Assembly: GCA_003280265.1 (NCBI GenBank)
Contig: QCFJ01000002.1
Location: 1-62,294 of the forward strand
Reading direction: 5' to 3'
From: Prochlorococcus sp. AG-363-G03
Lineage (GTDB): Bacteria > Cyanobacteriota > Cyanobacteriia > PCC-6307 > Cyanobiaceae
DNA: 62,294 nt
Within the stretch, counting starts at the first letter, position 1. Each line of letters opens with the position of its first letter. The notes beneath the pieces are model-generated. The model made no database searches and was not told the origin of the DNA. It saw nothing but the letters and a program-made list of their open reading frames with translations. Both the position numbers and the translations under genes were made by a program. This document shows, in pieces, positions 34,665-44,495 of this stretch.

Positions 34665-35213
34665 ATGAGCATTAAAATCTTAGAAACAAATATTAAAGGA
34701 GTATGCGAAATAGTTCATTCTCCTTTTACAGATGAGCGGGGTCTTTTTTTGAATATATTTAGAAGTGAAAATACTCCTTTATCATCAATATGGAGTAATC
34801 GTCCAATTGAACAAATCAATCTAAGCAAAACATTAAATATAGGGACAATCAGAGGAATGCATATGCAAAAAGAACCTTATAGTGAAGCAAAACTAATTAC
34901 TTGCATTAAAGGTAAAATATTTGATGTAGCAGTAGATCTTCGAAGCAATTCTCCAACATTTGGGAAATGGTGCAAGGTCATACTCTCGCCTGGTTTAAAT
35001 AATTCGATTTTTATTCCTGAAGGTTGCGCCCATGGATTTCAAACAATGGAAAATAATTGTGAACTGATTTATGTTCATTCTGAAAAATGGAAGAAAGAGG
35101 TTGAAACTGGTGTAAATTGTAAAGATAAAAACCTAGACATTTTATGGCCAATTTCAAAGATGATTATGAGTGAACGTGATATGAATCTTCCATTTCTAAA
35201 TTCTTATGATTAA
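34665..35213 (+). CDS. RmlC-like 3,5-epimerase (cupin), acting on a keto-deoxy sugar
   Basis: 182 residues, RmlC length. FTDERGLFLNIFR at 21-33, GTIRGMHMQKEP with the catalytic His region, KGKIFDVAVDLRSNSPTFG and FIPEGCAHGFQ match dTDP-4-dehydrorhamnose 3,5-epimerase-type cupins. Between rfbG and a C-methyltransferase it most likely epimerises CDP-4-keto-6-deoxyglucose at C3 and/or C5. It overlaps the C-methyltransferase start by 8 bp. Confidence 0.9.
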   Translation: MSIKILETNIKGVCEIVHSPFTDERGLFLNIFRSENTPLSSIWSNRPIEQINLSKTLNIGTIRGMHMQKEPYSEAKLITCIKGKIFDVAVDLRSNSPTFGKWCKVILSPGLNNSIFIPEGCAHGFQTMENNCELIYVHSEKWKKEVETGVNCKDKNLDILWPISKMIMSERDMNLPFLNSYD

Positions 35214-36408
35214 AAAATGTAGACATTGTTCGGAAAAACTAGGATTTGAAATAATAGATCTTGGTAATCAACCTCCAAGTAATAATTATTTATCTAAAGA
35301 TCAACTTGATGGAAGAGAGATTACATATCCGCTAGTTTTATATCTCTGCAATAAATGTGGACTCGTTCAATTGCCTGAGACTCTCAAGCCAAAAGAATTA
35401 TTTACAGAAAATTATGCTTATTTCTCAAGCACTTCAGATAGTTGGTGCCAACATGCAAAAGATTTTGTAGAGAAAGCAATTAAGGAATTATCATTAAATA
35501 AAAATTCATTTGTAGTAGAGATAGCTAGCAATGATGGTTATTTACTTCAGTATATAAAGGGAAAAGAAATTCCCTGCCTAGGTATTGAGCCAACAACAGC
35601 AACTGCAAATGAATCCAGGAAAAAAGGCATAGAAACCATTGAGCAATTTTTCGGTTCTGATTTAGCAAAAAGCCTTAGGAAGGCAGACTTAGTAATAGCC
35701 AATAATGTAATTGCACATGTACCAGATATTAATGACTTCGTAAAGGGAATTTCCAATATATTAAAGGAAGATGGTTTTGCATCAATTGAATTTCCTCATC
35801 TATTTAATCTTCTAAAATTTAATCAATTTGATACTATTTACCATGAGCATTATAGTTATTTATCATTAGAATCATTTCGACAAATAGCTTTAAAGTCCAA
35901 TTTAGATATTATAAATGTGGAAAAACTAAATACACATGGAGGTAGTCTTAGAGTTTGGCTGACACATACGAATAAATCATCAATTAATAAGAACGTTAAT
36001 AATATATTAGAGATAGAAGCAGCCAATAAAATAACATCACCTGAAGGGTTTAAATCATTTAGAAAAAATGTAGAGAAAATAAAATATAGTTTAATTAAAT
36101 ATCTAATCAATGAAAAAGAAAAAAATAATTTAGTTGCAGGTTATGGTGCTGCTGCCAAGGGGAACACCCTGTTAAATTACTCAGGAGTAAAGGTAGACTT
36201 ACTAGAATTTATTGTAGACAGAGCAAAAAGTAAACAAGGAATGTACATGCCTGGGAGTCATATTCCTATATATGATATAAAGGCATTAAAAAGCTATAAA
36301 CCAGATACATTATTAGTACTACCATGGAACCTCATAAATGAAATAAAGAAACAGCAAAAGAATTATAAACTTGTCACTTCAATACCGAATCTAAAGGTTC
36401 ATTCATAA
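35206..36408 (+). CDS. sugar C-methyltransferase (NovU/TylC3-like), CDP pathway
   Basis: 400 residues. Zinc-type Cys pairs at CRHCS (5-9) and CNKC near 45-48, a SAM core with VVEIASNDGYLLQY, the IYHEHYSYLSLES segment with catalytic bases, GGSLRVWL, and a C-terminal Rossmann-like domain beginning GYGAAAKGNTLLNY. These are the features of deoxysugar C-methyltransferases acting on 4-keto intermediates. The preceding rfbF, rfbG and epimerase supply such a substrate. A paralogous protein at 13532 is associated with a different gene set, implying two branched sugars or two routes. Confidence 0.88.
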   Translation: MIKKCRHCSEKLGFEIIDLGNQPPSNNYLSKDQLDGREITYPLVLYLCNKCGLVQLPETLKPKELFTENYAYFSSTSDSWCQHAKDFVEKAIKELSLNKNSFVVEIASNDGYLLQYIKGKEIPCLGIEPTTATANESRKKGIETIEQFFGSDLAKSLRKADLVIANNVIAHVPDINDFVKGISNILKEDGFASIEFPHLFNLLKFNQFDTIYHEHYSYLSLESFRQIALKSNLDIINVEKLNTHGGSLRVWLTHTNKSSINKNVNNILEIEAANKITSPEGFKSFRKNVEKIKYSLIKYLINEKEKNNLVAGYGAAAKGNTLLNYSGVKVDLLEFIVDRAKSKQGMYMPGSHIPIYDIKALKSYKPDTLLVLPWNLINEIKKQQKNYKLVTSIPNLKVHS

Positions 36409-37241
36409 TGCTAACTATAGATATTATAGGTGGAAATGGATTAATAGGTAGCGCTATAAAAAGAACAGTAAAAAATATGACCATCAGAGATTGGGGGATA
36501 AATTCTAAATCATATGGTTACTTTAATTTAATGGATGAAAATAGCTGGGATCAACTTTTTAGCAATGATCCAAAATACATTATTTTATTATCATGGCCAG
36601 GACTACCTAATTATATGGAAGACTTTCATATTCTTAATAATCTAACAATGTCAATTAGATTATTAAGTAAATTACTCGAGAAAAACATCTCTAAAATCTT
36701 AGTAGCAGGTACTTGCTACGAATATGGTTTAGTTGACGGCAAGGTAAATGAAAATGTTATTACTAAGCCTATAACAAAATATGGACTAGCAAAAGATACA
36801 TTAAGAGCATATTTAGAGATAGAGGCTCAAAAACATAATATAGATTGGTGCTGGTTAAGAATATTTTATCCATACTCTGATCATGCAATCAGACCGACTC
36901 TATATAATAAACTTTTAAAGGCTATTAATAATAATGATAAATATTTTGAGCTAGGTTCAGGGAATCAAGTTAGAGATTTTATATTAGTAGATAATATTGC
37001 CATTCAAATTGTCGACCTTTTATTAAATCCCTATAGCATAGGAATTTACAATAGTGGTAGCGGTACGCCTTTTTCAGTTAGAGAGTTCGCTAATTCAATT
37101 GTAAAATCTAAAAACAGTAATATTGAGTTAAGATTCGGTGTATACAAAGATAGAGAATATGAGCCAAAAAGCTTTTGGGCAGATATGGAAAAATATAACA
37201 TCTTAATAAATAAGCATAAAATCAATCACAAGATTATTTGA
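36408..37241 (+). CDS. NAD(P)-dependent reductase/epimerase (SDR), CDP-sugar pathway
   Basis: 277 residues. IIGGNGLIGSAIK at 6-18 is the dinucleotide motif, AGTCYEYGLVDG contains the active-site Thr/Ser segment, and YGLAK the Tyr-Lys pair. FVLVDN-like text (FILVDNIAIQIVDLLL) and a C-terminal FGVYKDREYEPKSFWAD are typical of small SDRs reducing 4-keto groups. It begins on the last base of the C-methyltransferase stop, so it probably reduces the methylated 4-keto sugar. Confidence 0.83.
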   Translation: MLTIDIIGGNGLIGSAIKRTVKNMTIRDWGINSKSYGYFNLMDENSWDQLFSNDPKYIILLSWPGLPNYMEDFHILNNLTMSIRLLSKLLEKNISKILVAGTCYEYGLVDGKVNENVITKPITKYGLAKDTLRAYLEIEAQKHNIDWCWLRIFYPYSDHAIRPTLYNKLLKAINNNDKYFELGSGNQVRDFILVDNIAIQIVDLLLNPYSIGIYNSGSGTPFSVREFANSIVKSKNSNIELRFGVYKDREYEPKSFWADMEKYNILINKHKINHKII

Positions 37242-38419
37242 TGATGAAAACAATATTATACCTAACTAGAAATGGATTAATGGAACCTCTTGGTAGAAGC
37301 CAAATCCTTCCATATCTACTAGAACTATCTAAAAATTATAAAATAATTATAATATCAAGTGAAAAGAAAGAGGATCTAGTAGATTCTCTTAATAAAATTA
37401 GAATAAGAAATCTATGTAACTCAAATAAAATAATATGGAGTTATAGTAAATTTTCAACTGGTGGATTTTCAATTCCATATCAACTATTAGATTCTCTTAT
37501 AAAAGGATTTTATTTTTGTTTCAAGTTTAATGTTGATATTATTCATTGCAGATCATATCTTTCAAACTTTATTGGTCTTCTATTAAAGTTGGCTACTCTT
37601 TGTCCAGTTGTTTTTGACATGAGAGGTTTATGGCCAGAGGAGGTTGCATTAAAATTAACAAAAGGTCGAAAGAGTATAATATATAAAGCATTAAAGTATC
37701 TAGAAAGATTTAACATTGAGCATAGTGATGCTATAGTTTCCTTAACTGAAGCTGCTAAATTATATCTGATTAATTCATATAATTTGAAAAAAAATATAAT
37801 ATATACAATGCCAACATGTGTTGATACTTTAAAATTTGAATACTCATCAATTCCAAATAGTAAAACAAAAGTATTCAGTTGCATCGGTACTATTTTAAGT
37901 GATTGGTTTCTCTTAGATTGGTTGAAAACATTTTTTCAATGTATTGATGAATTTGACGAAAGCGCTAAATTTGAAATTATTACTAGAGATAATAAAGAAT
38001 TATTGTTATCTAGATTAAATATCAAAACCAGTCTCGTCAATAAAATATTAATTTCATCTGCTACATCAGATGAAATGCCTGAATTATTAAGATCACATTC
38101 GGCCTCATCAATGTTTTTTAAATCGGGAATCTCAAAATTAGGTAGTAGTCCAACTCGTTTTGGTGAGATACTTTCAACAGGTCGTCCTATTATTTGCAAT
38201 TCTGGAGTAGGCGACCTAAACCAATTGATTAAAGCACATAATGTTGGTGTCATAGTTGAAAATAATGACCATCATTCGATGAATAAAGCAGTAAGAGAGT
38301 TATATATGCTGCTTTCAGATCCCTTAACTTCATTAAGGTGTAGAAAATTAGCTACTAGTTATTATTCTTTAGGATCAGGATCTGAAAAATATTCAAACAT
38401 CTACACAAAATTATTATGA
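37241..38419 (+). CDS. GT4-like glycosyltransferase
   Basis: 392 residues from the ATG at 37241, which overlaps the previous stop as TGATG; a TTG three bases earlier and an ATG three later are alternatives. YLTRNGLMEPLGRSQILPYL near the start, the FDMRGLWPEE segment, EHSDAIVSLTEAAK and the C-terminal GISKLGSSPTRFGEILSTGRPIICN region correspond to GT-B enzymes with the E-x7-E-like donor site (here with PTRFGE). It is coupled by 4 bp to the next glycosyltransferase-like gene. Likely transfers one sugar of the repeat. Confidence 0.85.
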   Translation: MMKTILYLTRNGLMEPLGRSQILPYLLELSKNYKIIIISSEKKEDLVDSLNKIRIRNLCNSNKIIWSYSKFSTGGFSIPYQLLDSLIKGFYFCFKFNVDIIHCRSYLSNFIGLLLKLATLCPVVFDMRGLWPEEVALKLTKGRKSIIYKALKYLERFNIEHSDAIVSLTEAAKLYLINSYNLKKNIIYTMPTCVDTLKFEYSSIPNSKTKVFSCIGTILSDWFLLDWLKTFFQCIDEFDESAKFEIITRDNKELLLSRLNIKTSLVNKILISSATSDEMPELLRSHSASSMFFKSGISKLGSSPTRFGEILSTGRPIICNSGVGDLNQLIKAHNVGVIVENNDHHSMNKAVRELYMLLSDPLTSLRCRKLATSYYSLGSGSEKYSNIYTKLL

Positions 38420-39519
38420 GAATGATGTCTTATATGGAGAATATTTTAAAAGAAATAAAGATTGCATATTCACCATACTCACAAGATCTTAAAGGTCCAG
38501 GAGATCGAAGAAGATTTTGCTTTTTTGCAAAAGAAATGGGGATTCCCTATGAAATCCTAAAAAGAAATGCTAATTATGACTTGGTTATCTTATCTTCAAT
38601 CTCAGACCTAGAACAGATAGATAAATTAAAAAAAACGGATACAAAAATCATAATTGATTTAGTTGATTCTTATCTTATAAAACCAACTTGGATAAAAGAT
38701 TATTTACGTAATTTTGGAAGGAATTTAAAACACAAGAATTATTTTAATATGCTATTACCTCGAAAATACACAGATAATCTAAAGCATTATATTAGTAAAG
38801 CAGATGCAATAATTTGTTCTACTAGTTCTCAGAAAAAGGCTATAGAAATTTATAATAGTAATGTCCATATTATTTTAGATAATATGGACGATGATGTTCT
38901 TTCTTTACCTCATTATAAATTTAATAATATAAAAAACAAGAAGCAATTGAATTTATTGTGGGAAGGACTACCTTCAAATTTAATGAATTTCAAAGAGATT
39001 TCATCAGTACTAAATGAATTAAGCTCCGATATTGAAATCAATTTACATATAATTACGGATTTAATTAATTATAAATATCTATCTAAATATAAAAAGCTTT
39101 ACACCTCTGATATAGTTAATTCATTATCATTAAATATCAATACTTATATTTATGAATGGAATTCAATAGCATTATCGAATATTGCATCTATATGTGATCT
39201 TGCAATAATACCAATTTATCAAAAAAATAAATTTGTTCTTGGCAAGCCTGAAAATAAATTAATTCTACTATGGAAATTAGGAATACCTGTAATCACAAGC
39301 TTTACTGAAGCATATTCTAAAACAATGAAAGAAGCAGGACTAAAAATGTGCTGTATGAATATAGAGGATTGGAAAGAATCTATTTTATTATTTTACCATA
39401 TGGATGAGAATAAAAAGGAAGAAATATCAAAAAAAGTTAGAGATTTTGCAAATGAAAACTATACTAAAGAAAATCTTATTAAAAAATGGAATATTTTATT
39501 TAATAGTGTTATCGGTTAG
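38416..39519 (+). CDS. putative GT-B glycosyltransferase
   Basis: 367 residues. The N-terminal half is divergent (PYSQDLKGPGDRRRFCFFAKE), but KADAIICSTSSQKKAIEIY and the C-terminal DLAIIPIYQKNKFVLGKPENKLILLWKLGIPVITS match the donor-binding half of GT4-like enzymes, where KPENK replaces the usual E-x7-E start. It overlaps the preceding glycosyltransferase gene by 4 bp (ATGA) and ends the operon that starts at 30174. The glycosyltransferase call is moderate. Confidence 0.72.
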   Translation: MRMMSYMENILKEIKIAYSPYSQDLKGPGDRRRFCFFAKEMGIPYEILKRNANYDLVILSSISDLEQIDKLKKTDTKIIIDLVDSYLIKPTWIKDYLRNFGRNLKHKNYFNMLLPRKYTDNLKHYISKADAIICSTSSQKKAIEIYNSNVHIILDNMDDDVLSLPHYKFNNIKNKKQLNLLWEGLPSNLMNFKEISSVLNELSSDIEINLHIITDLINYKYLSKYKKLYTSDIVNSLSLNINTYIYEWNSIALSNIASICDLAIIPIYQKNKFVLGKPENKLILLWKLGIPVITSFTEAYSKTMKEAGLKMCCMNIEDWKESILLFYHMDENKKEEISKKVRDFANENYTKENLIKKWNILFNSVIG

Positions 39520-39893
39520 AAAAAAGGATTTTAAAACATACTCAAGTTCTCAGAAGAGTATTAAGTTTTCAATATCAAAGAAATGAAGTTCATAGAATTT
39601 ATAATTGAATAACTTTTAAAATATATTCATACATAGCCAATAGAATAGATCTATATTTAATTTAGTTAATCAATATAGATGTTTCAAACCTCCCATAAAG
39701 TTTCTATAGAAGGTCTTCTTTATATACTATTGTAGTAGTTTTGATAGTATTCTTTCTTAAACAGCTTTAGAGAGAAATTCCTCAATTAAGCAACTCAAAA
39801 AGATTTGTCATCCATTTTGAATTAGAAAAAATTATGTTTTCAGCTATAGAATCTTATTTGTCTATTATTAGTACTAAAGAAAGTATTTAGATC
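39520..39893. other. 374-bp gap before asnB
   Basis: The gap between the glycosyltransferase operon and asnB is AT-rich with no coding frame of note. A few short imperfect dyads occur around 39700-39760. It probably holds the promoter of asnB and the 3' end of the upstream operon, but no site could be assigned. Confidence 0.45.
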
Positions 39894-41867
39894 ATGTGTG
39901 GATTTGTTGGTGTAATCACTGGTAAAGAAAATTCATATGATCTTAGAGAGGTTATAGGAGAAATGGCTGATGAGATTAAACATCGAGGTCCTGATTTTTC
40001 TGGAATATATTGCGAAAAGGACATTTCTTTATATTTAGCTCATCAAAGATTATCAATCCTTGACCTTTCAGAGGCAGGGAACCAACCAATGCAAAGCTAT
40101 AGAAGTCGATTTGTTATTGCTTTTAATGGAGAAATATATAATCATAACTATTTAAAAAGAAAATTAGATTCTGAAATTAAATTAAGCTGGAAAGGAACAT
40201 CTGATACGGAAATTCTTGTAAATTCAATAGACTTTTGGGGTTTAAACAAAACATTAGAACTAGCAAAAGGAATGTTTGCCTTTTCTTTATTAGACAAAAT
40301 TGAAAATAAACTTTTTCTAGTTAGAGATAGATTTGGAGAAAAGCCACTATATTGGTCTTTTGCAGGCAAAGGATCAGCAAAAGCTCTGATTTTTGGATCT
40401 GATATAAAAGCTCTTAAGCAATTTCCTTCTTTTGATTCCACTATTAATTTAAATGCACTTGATGCTTTTCTAAAGTTTTCATGCATTCCTTCTGAATTAA
40501 CAATATTTAAATCTGTTAAAAAATTGAAACCTGGCCATATTATTGAATTCGATTTAGAAAAAGACTATTTGGAAAATCAACCTAAATCAAACAAATGGTG
40601 GGATTATGAAAAAACAATTGAGAGGGCAAGAGTCAAAGAATTTAAATCAAAAGAAGAAGCAATCAAACATTTAGAATTGGCCTTAAATAAATCTGTAAAA
40701 TCTCAATCTATTGCTGATGTCTCTCTCGGCTGTTTTCTATCTGGAGGAATAGATTCGTCTTTAATAGTTTCTCTTTTATCTAAACAAAATATTGCTAAAA
40801 TTAATACTTTTACAATAGGGTTTGATGATAAAAACTATGATGAGTCAAAGGCCTCATTGGAAGTAGCTAATTATTTAGGAACAAATCATACTGAGATCTT
40901 TTTAAATCCAGAAGATGCTTTAAATATAATTCCTCAACTTCCTTTAATCTATTCAGAACCATTCTCAGACCCTTCTCAAATTCCCACAGCATTAGTTTGT
41001 AGAGAGGCGAAAAAAGCAGGCCTTAGTGTCGCCTTAACTGGAGATGGTGGAGATGAATTATTTGGAGGATATGTAAGACATTTCCTTGCCCCAAAAATTT
41101 GGAATAAACTAAAATATATACCCTATCCACTAAGAATATTAGCAGGATCCTTAATAAGATCTATTCCAACCAATCAACTAGAAAATTTTAAATTATTATC
41201 ATCTCAAAGCCTTCTTTCACAAAAAATAAATAAAATTTCCCATCGTTTGAAAAATATTAATAGTTCAGATAGTCTTTACCGATCTCTTATACAACAAAGA
41301 TTCGATGATTCAATTTATAATGAGCAATTAGTTGAATATTTAAAAGTTTCTTCCACAGAGTATTTTCCCGAATTAAAAAAATCACCCGAATGTTTATCAA
41401 ATGATCCAAGCGGAAGGATGATGTATTGGGATGCATTAGGATATCTTCCTGATGACATCCTAGTCAAGGTTGATAGAGCCTCAATGGCATATAGTCTAGA
41501 AACTAGGGCACCATTTTTAGATCATTCAATCGCAGAAATAGCGTGGAGAATTCCTACAAACATGAAAGTAAGAGGAGGCCAAGGAAAATTAATATTAAAA
41601 GAATTACTTATGAAGTATTTACCACGTAAATTTGTAGAAAGGCCAAAATCTGGCTTTGGATTCCCTGTAAAAGAATGGTTAAGAGGTCCACTAATCGAAT
41701 GGTCTGAAGATCTTCTAAACAATGAAAATCTAAATAAAAATAATCACCTATCTTCTTTCAATGTAAAGAAATTGTGGCATGATCATATAACATCGAAAGC
41801 TGATAACACAAATCTTTTATGGTCAATTCTTATGTGGCAATCCTGGCTTAAGCACTACAAAGTATAA
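39894..41867 (+). CDS. asnB: glutamine-hydrolysing asparagine synthase
   Basis: 657 residues. Cys2 in MCGFVG is the glutaminase nucleophile, RGPDFSG and FNGEIYNH complete the N-terminal amidotransferase domain (to about 215), and SGGIDSSLIVSLLS near 278-291 is the ATP pyrophosphatase loop of the synthetase domain, with GDGGDELFGGY further on. Inside O-antigen clusters, AsnB homologues such as WbpS amidate uronic acids. Genes for UDP-uronate formation are at 43122 and 44496, so sugar amidation is more likely than housekeeping asparagine synthesis. Its stop overlaps the next start (TAATG). Confidence 0.9.
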   Translation: MCGFVGVITGKENSYDLREVIGEMADEIKHRGPDFSGIYCEKDISLYLAHQRLSILDLSEAGNQPMQSYRSRFVIAFNGEIYNHNYLKRKLDSEIKLSWKGTSDTEILVNSIDFWGLNKTLELAKGMFAFSLLDKIENKLFLVRDRFGEKPLYWSFAGKGSAKALIFGSDIKALKQFPSFDSTINLNALDAFLKFSCIPSELTIFKSVKKLKPGHIIEFDLEKDYLENQPKSNKWWDYEKTIERARVKEFKSKEEAIKHLELALNKSVKSQSIADVSLGCFLSGGIDSSLIVSLLSKQNIAKINTFTIGFDDKNYDESKASLEVANYLGTNHTEIFLNPEDALNIIPQLPLIYSEPFSDPSQIPTALVCREAKKAGLSVALTGDGGDELFGGYVRHFLAPKIWNKLKYIPYPLRILAGSLIRSIPTNQLENFKLLSSQSLLSQKINKISHRLKNINSSDSLYRSLIQQRFDDSIYNEQLVEYLKVSSTEYFPELKKSPECLSNDPSGRMMYWDALGYLPDDILVKVDRASMAYSLETRAPFLDHSIAEIAWRIPTNMKVRGGQGKLILKELLMKYLPRKFVERPKSGFGFPVKEWLRGPLIEWSEDLLNNENLNKNNHLSSFNVKKLWHDHITSKADNTNLLWSILMWQSWLKHYKV

Positions 41868-43054
41868 TGAATATATTCGAATCGTCTTTTATACTCTTAA
41901 TAACATTTTTGATTGCTTATCAATATTCAAAGATAGTTAAAATAAAAAGGAAAAGAGCTATAAAATTATTTTTATGGCATACTTTATTCTGCTTTATATG
42001 TACACAGTTTTCTATACAAAACCAACTTGATGCATATGGCTATTATGTTGGTTCTCAAGATATTTCATCTGTAAAGTATGTAGATTTCCTCTCTAATACT
42101 GGCTTTATATTTACATTTAACTCTATTTTTTCTAATTATTTAGGATTAGGAATATATTCATGTGCTCTGATTTTTAGTTTAATTGGAGGAATTGGAGTAA
42201 TAACTATGGATGCGATAATTACTTCAATTACAAAAGATTCTAATCCTAAAATAAAAATTTTATATGAGTTATTTATTTGGTCTCCATCATTACATTTTTG
42301 GACCTCCTCAATTGGCAAAGATGCCATATTATTTACGAGTATAAATTTAATTTTATATGCTTTTCTAAAACCTAGAAGAAGGTTTTTAATAATTTTACCC
42401 TGTTTTATTTTAGTAGCTATTATTAGACCTCATATCGGAATCGTATTATTATTCTCAATAATTGGAGCGACTTTCTCTAGAATTGAAATACCAAGAAATT
42501 ATAGATTGCTTATTAGACTTATTATTATCTTAGGATTTTCATATTTTATATCTTTAGGTATAGATTTTCTAAATTTAGGTACAGCAAATATATATGGAGA
42601 CCAATTGAATTTTGAAAAGATAAATAACTTAATTAAATATCAAAGGACAATTACAGAGGTTGGAAACTATTCTATTGATATGAACTCTTTAAATGTTCCT
42701 TTAAGACTATTTGCTTATATGTTTAGGCCATTATTCCTTGATTCAAATGGATTACTAGGAATTGTTGCATCTATAGATAATCTGGTTTTATTAAGTATTT
42801 TTATCTACCCTATATTGCTTGCTGTAACTAAAAAAAGAATACCCATCATAAATTTTAGTTCAGTTAATATATTTTTAATTATATTTATATGTTTTAGTTG
42901 GTTTTTCCTATCTTCAACCACCTCAAACCTTGGTCTTGCGTTAAGACATAAGTTAATGTTTGTAGTGCCATTAGTATATAGCCTAACAACTATTACTAAA
43001 GGCTTAAGGACTGATAACAATATAAAAAACTTTAATCAATCAAAAATATATTAA
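41867..43054 (+). CDS. polytopic membrane protein, possible Wzy-type O-antigen polymerase
   Basis: 395 residues with about ten hydrophobic segments spread over the whole length. WTSSIGKDAILF near 145-156 and FILVAIIRPHIGIVLL near 177-192 contain charged residues in membrane-adjacent loops, as seen in Wzy/EpsG-like polymerases. Wzy proteins are too variable for a firm call from sequence alone. The position between asnB and export genes, and the absence of another polymerase candidate, favour this role. Confidence 0.65.
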   Translation: MNIFESSFILLITFLIAYQYSKIVKIKRKRAIKLFLWHTLFCFICTQFSIQNQLDAYGYYVGSQDISSVKYVDFLSNTGFIFTFNSIFSNYLGLGIYSCALIFSLIGGIGVITMDAIITSITKDSNPKIKILYELFIWSPSLHFWTSSIGKDAILFTSINLILYAFLKPRRRFLIILPCFILVAIIRPHIGIVLLFSIIGATFSRIEIPRNYRLLIRLIIILGFSYFISLGIDFLNLGTANIYGDQLNFEKINNLIKYQRTITEVGNYSIDMNSLNVPLRLFAYMFRPLFLDSNGLLGIVASIDNLVLLSIFIYPILLAVTKKRIPIINFSSVNIFLIIFICFSWFFLSSTTSNLGLALRHKLMFVVPLVYSLTTITKGLRTDNNIKNFNQSKIY

Positions 43055-43121
43055 CTGAATTAAAGTTATGTGCATTCAAACCTATAAAAAATGGATAGAT
43101 TGATTATATCTAATTTTATCT

Positions 43122-44471
43122 TTATAAAGTAATTGTTTTAATATCTTTAGGTAAAATTCCCTTTATATCTATAAAAACACCTTTATCTTTAATTAGATTC
43201 ATCCATTGATTGGAATTTATTGACTTAAAACAATCATGTGCTACTGCAATGATAATTGCATGATAACTAATATCAAAATTAATTTCCGAATTAATTTTGA
43301 TATTATATTCATTTTCTATTTCTTCGGAATCCACAAGTGGATCAACTAAAACTGGGTTAATACCATATTCCTTTAAATGATTAATAATATCTATTACCTT
43401 GGTATTACGAATATCATTACAATTTTCTTTAAAGCTAAAACCAAGTATAAGAACTTCAGTACCTCCAAGAGGTATCTCTTTTCTTGCCATATTCAATATC
43501 AACTGATCAACTACCCATTTAGAAAGATTATCATTTATTTCTCTACCAGCCAAAACAACCTTTGGAGTATATCCAACACATTCACATTTATAAGTTAAAT
43601 AATAAGGGTCAATTCCTATACAATGTCCACCAACTAATCCAGGCTTAAAATCTATAAAATTCCATTTTGTACCTGCAGCCTTTAATACTTCCTGGGTATT
43701 TATATTTAGCTTGTTAAAAATAATAGCTAATTCATTTACCAATGCAATATTAAGATCTCTTTGAGTATTTTCTATCACTTTTGCTGCCTCAGCAATCTTA
43801 ATACTTGAAGCTTTATGAGTTCCTGATTTTATTATTGACCCATAAAGTTGATCTATCCAATCTGTAGACTCAATATTGCTCCCACTAGTTACTTTAACTA
43901 TAGAAGTTAAACTGTGTTTTTTATCACCTGGATTAATCCTTTCAGGACTATAGCCTACATAGAAACCTTGATTTAAATTTAACATTGACTCTTCTTCAAT
44001 TATTGGAATACATACTTCCTCTGTTGCTCCAGGATAAACTGTACTTTCATATATTATTAAAGGAAATGTTTCTTTAGTTCTTTTCTTTATTACTTGGCCT
44101 ATTCTTTTTGAAGCATCTTTTAAAAAGCTGAAATCAGGTCTCTTAAATCTATCAATCGGAGTTGGAACAGTAATTATATAAACATCTACATCCTCAAGCA
44201 TTTTTGGATTAGTTGTAAAAATCAGATCTTTTCTATTTATTAAGTCAATATTATCTATTTCATTTGTCTTATCAAAACCTTCTTCTAATTCATTTATTCT
44301 TTTTTTATTAATATCAAAACCTATAACCTTTCTGTTTAAGGTTTTACCAGAGAGTAAGCATCTTTTTTGCTTGGCAAATTCTACGGCTAATGGCAGTCCT
44401 ACATAACCAAGGCCAATTATTGAGATTGAACAATCAATAATTGATGGTAAGTTGGTTTTTATAGATTTCAT
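43122..44471 (-). CDS. UDP-HexNAc/UDP-hexose 6-dehydrogenase (WbpA/TviB type)
   Basis: 449 residues. SIIGLGYVGLPLAVEFAK near 18-35 is the NAD motif of nucleotide-sugar dehydrogenases; VYIITVPTPID, ESTVYPGATEEVC and GLVGGHCIGIDPYYLTYK with the catalytic Cys are in the usual places. The subgroup (TviB/WbpO/WbpA) oxidises UDP-N-acetylhexosamines to uronic acids in two steps. It is followed on the same strand by a Wza-like gene's operon partner order reversed: the epimerase gene lies immediately upstream (24 bp). Substrate (GlcNAc or GalNAc) unresolved. Confidence 0.9.
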   Translation of the reverse strand: MKSIKTNLPSIIDCSISIIGLGYVGLPLAVEFAKQKRCLLSGKTLNRKVIGFDINKKRINELEEGFDKTNEIDNIDLINRKDLIFTTNPKMLEDVDVYIITVPTPIDRFKRPDFSFLKDASKRIGQVIKKRTKETFPLIIYESTVYPGATEEVCIPIIEEESMLNLNQGFYVGYSPERINPGDKKHSLTSIVKVTSGSNIESTDWIDQLYGSIIKSGTHKASSIKIAEAAKVIENTQRDLNIALVNELAIIFNKLNINTQEVLKAAGTKWNFIDFKPGLVGGHCIGIDPYYLTYKCECVGYTPKVVLAGREINDNLSKWVVDQLILNMARKEIPLGGTEVLILGFSFKENCNDIRNTKVIDIINHLKEYGINPVLVDPLVDSEEIENEYNIKINSEINFDISYHAIIIAVAHDCFKSINSNQWMNLIKDKGVFIDIKGILPKDIKTITL

Positions 44472-44495
44472 ATTATTTATATAGATAATTGTTAA

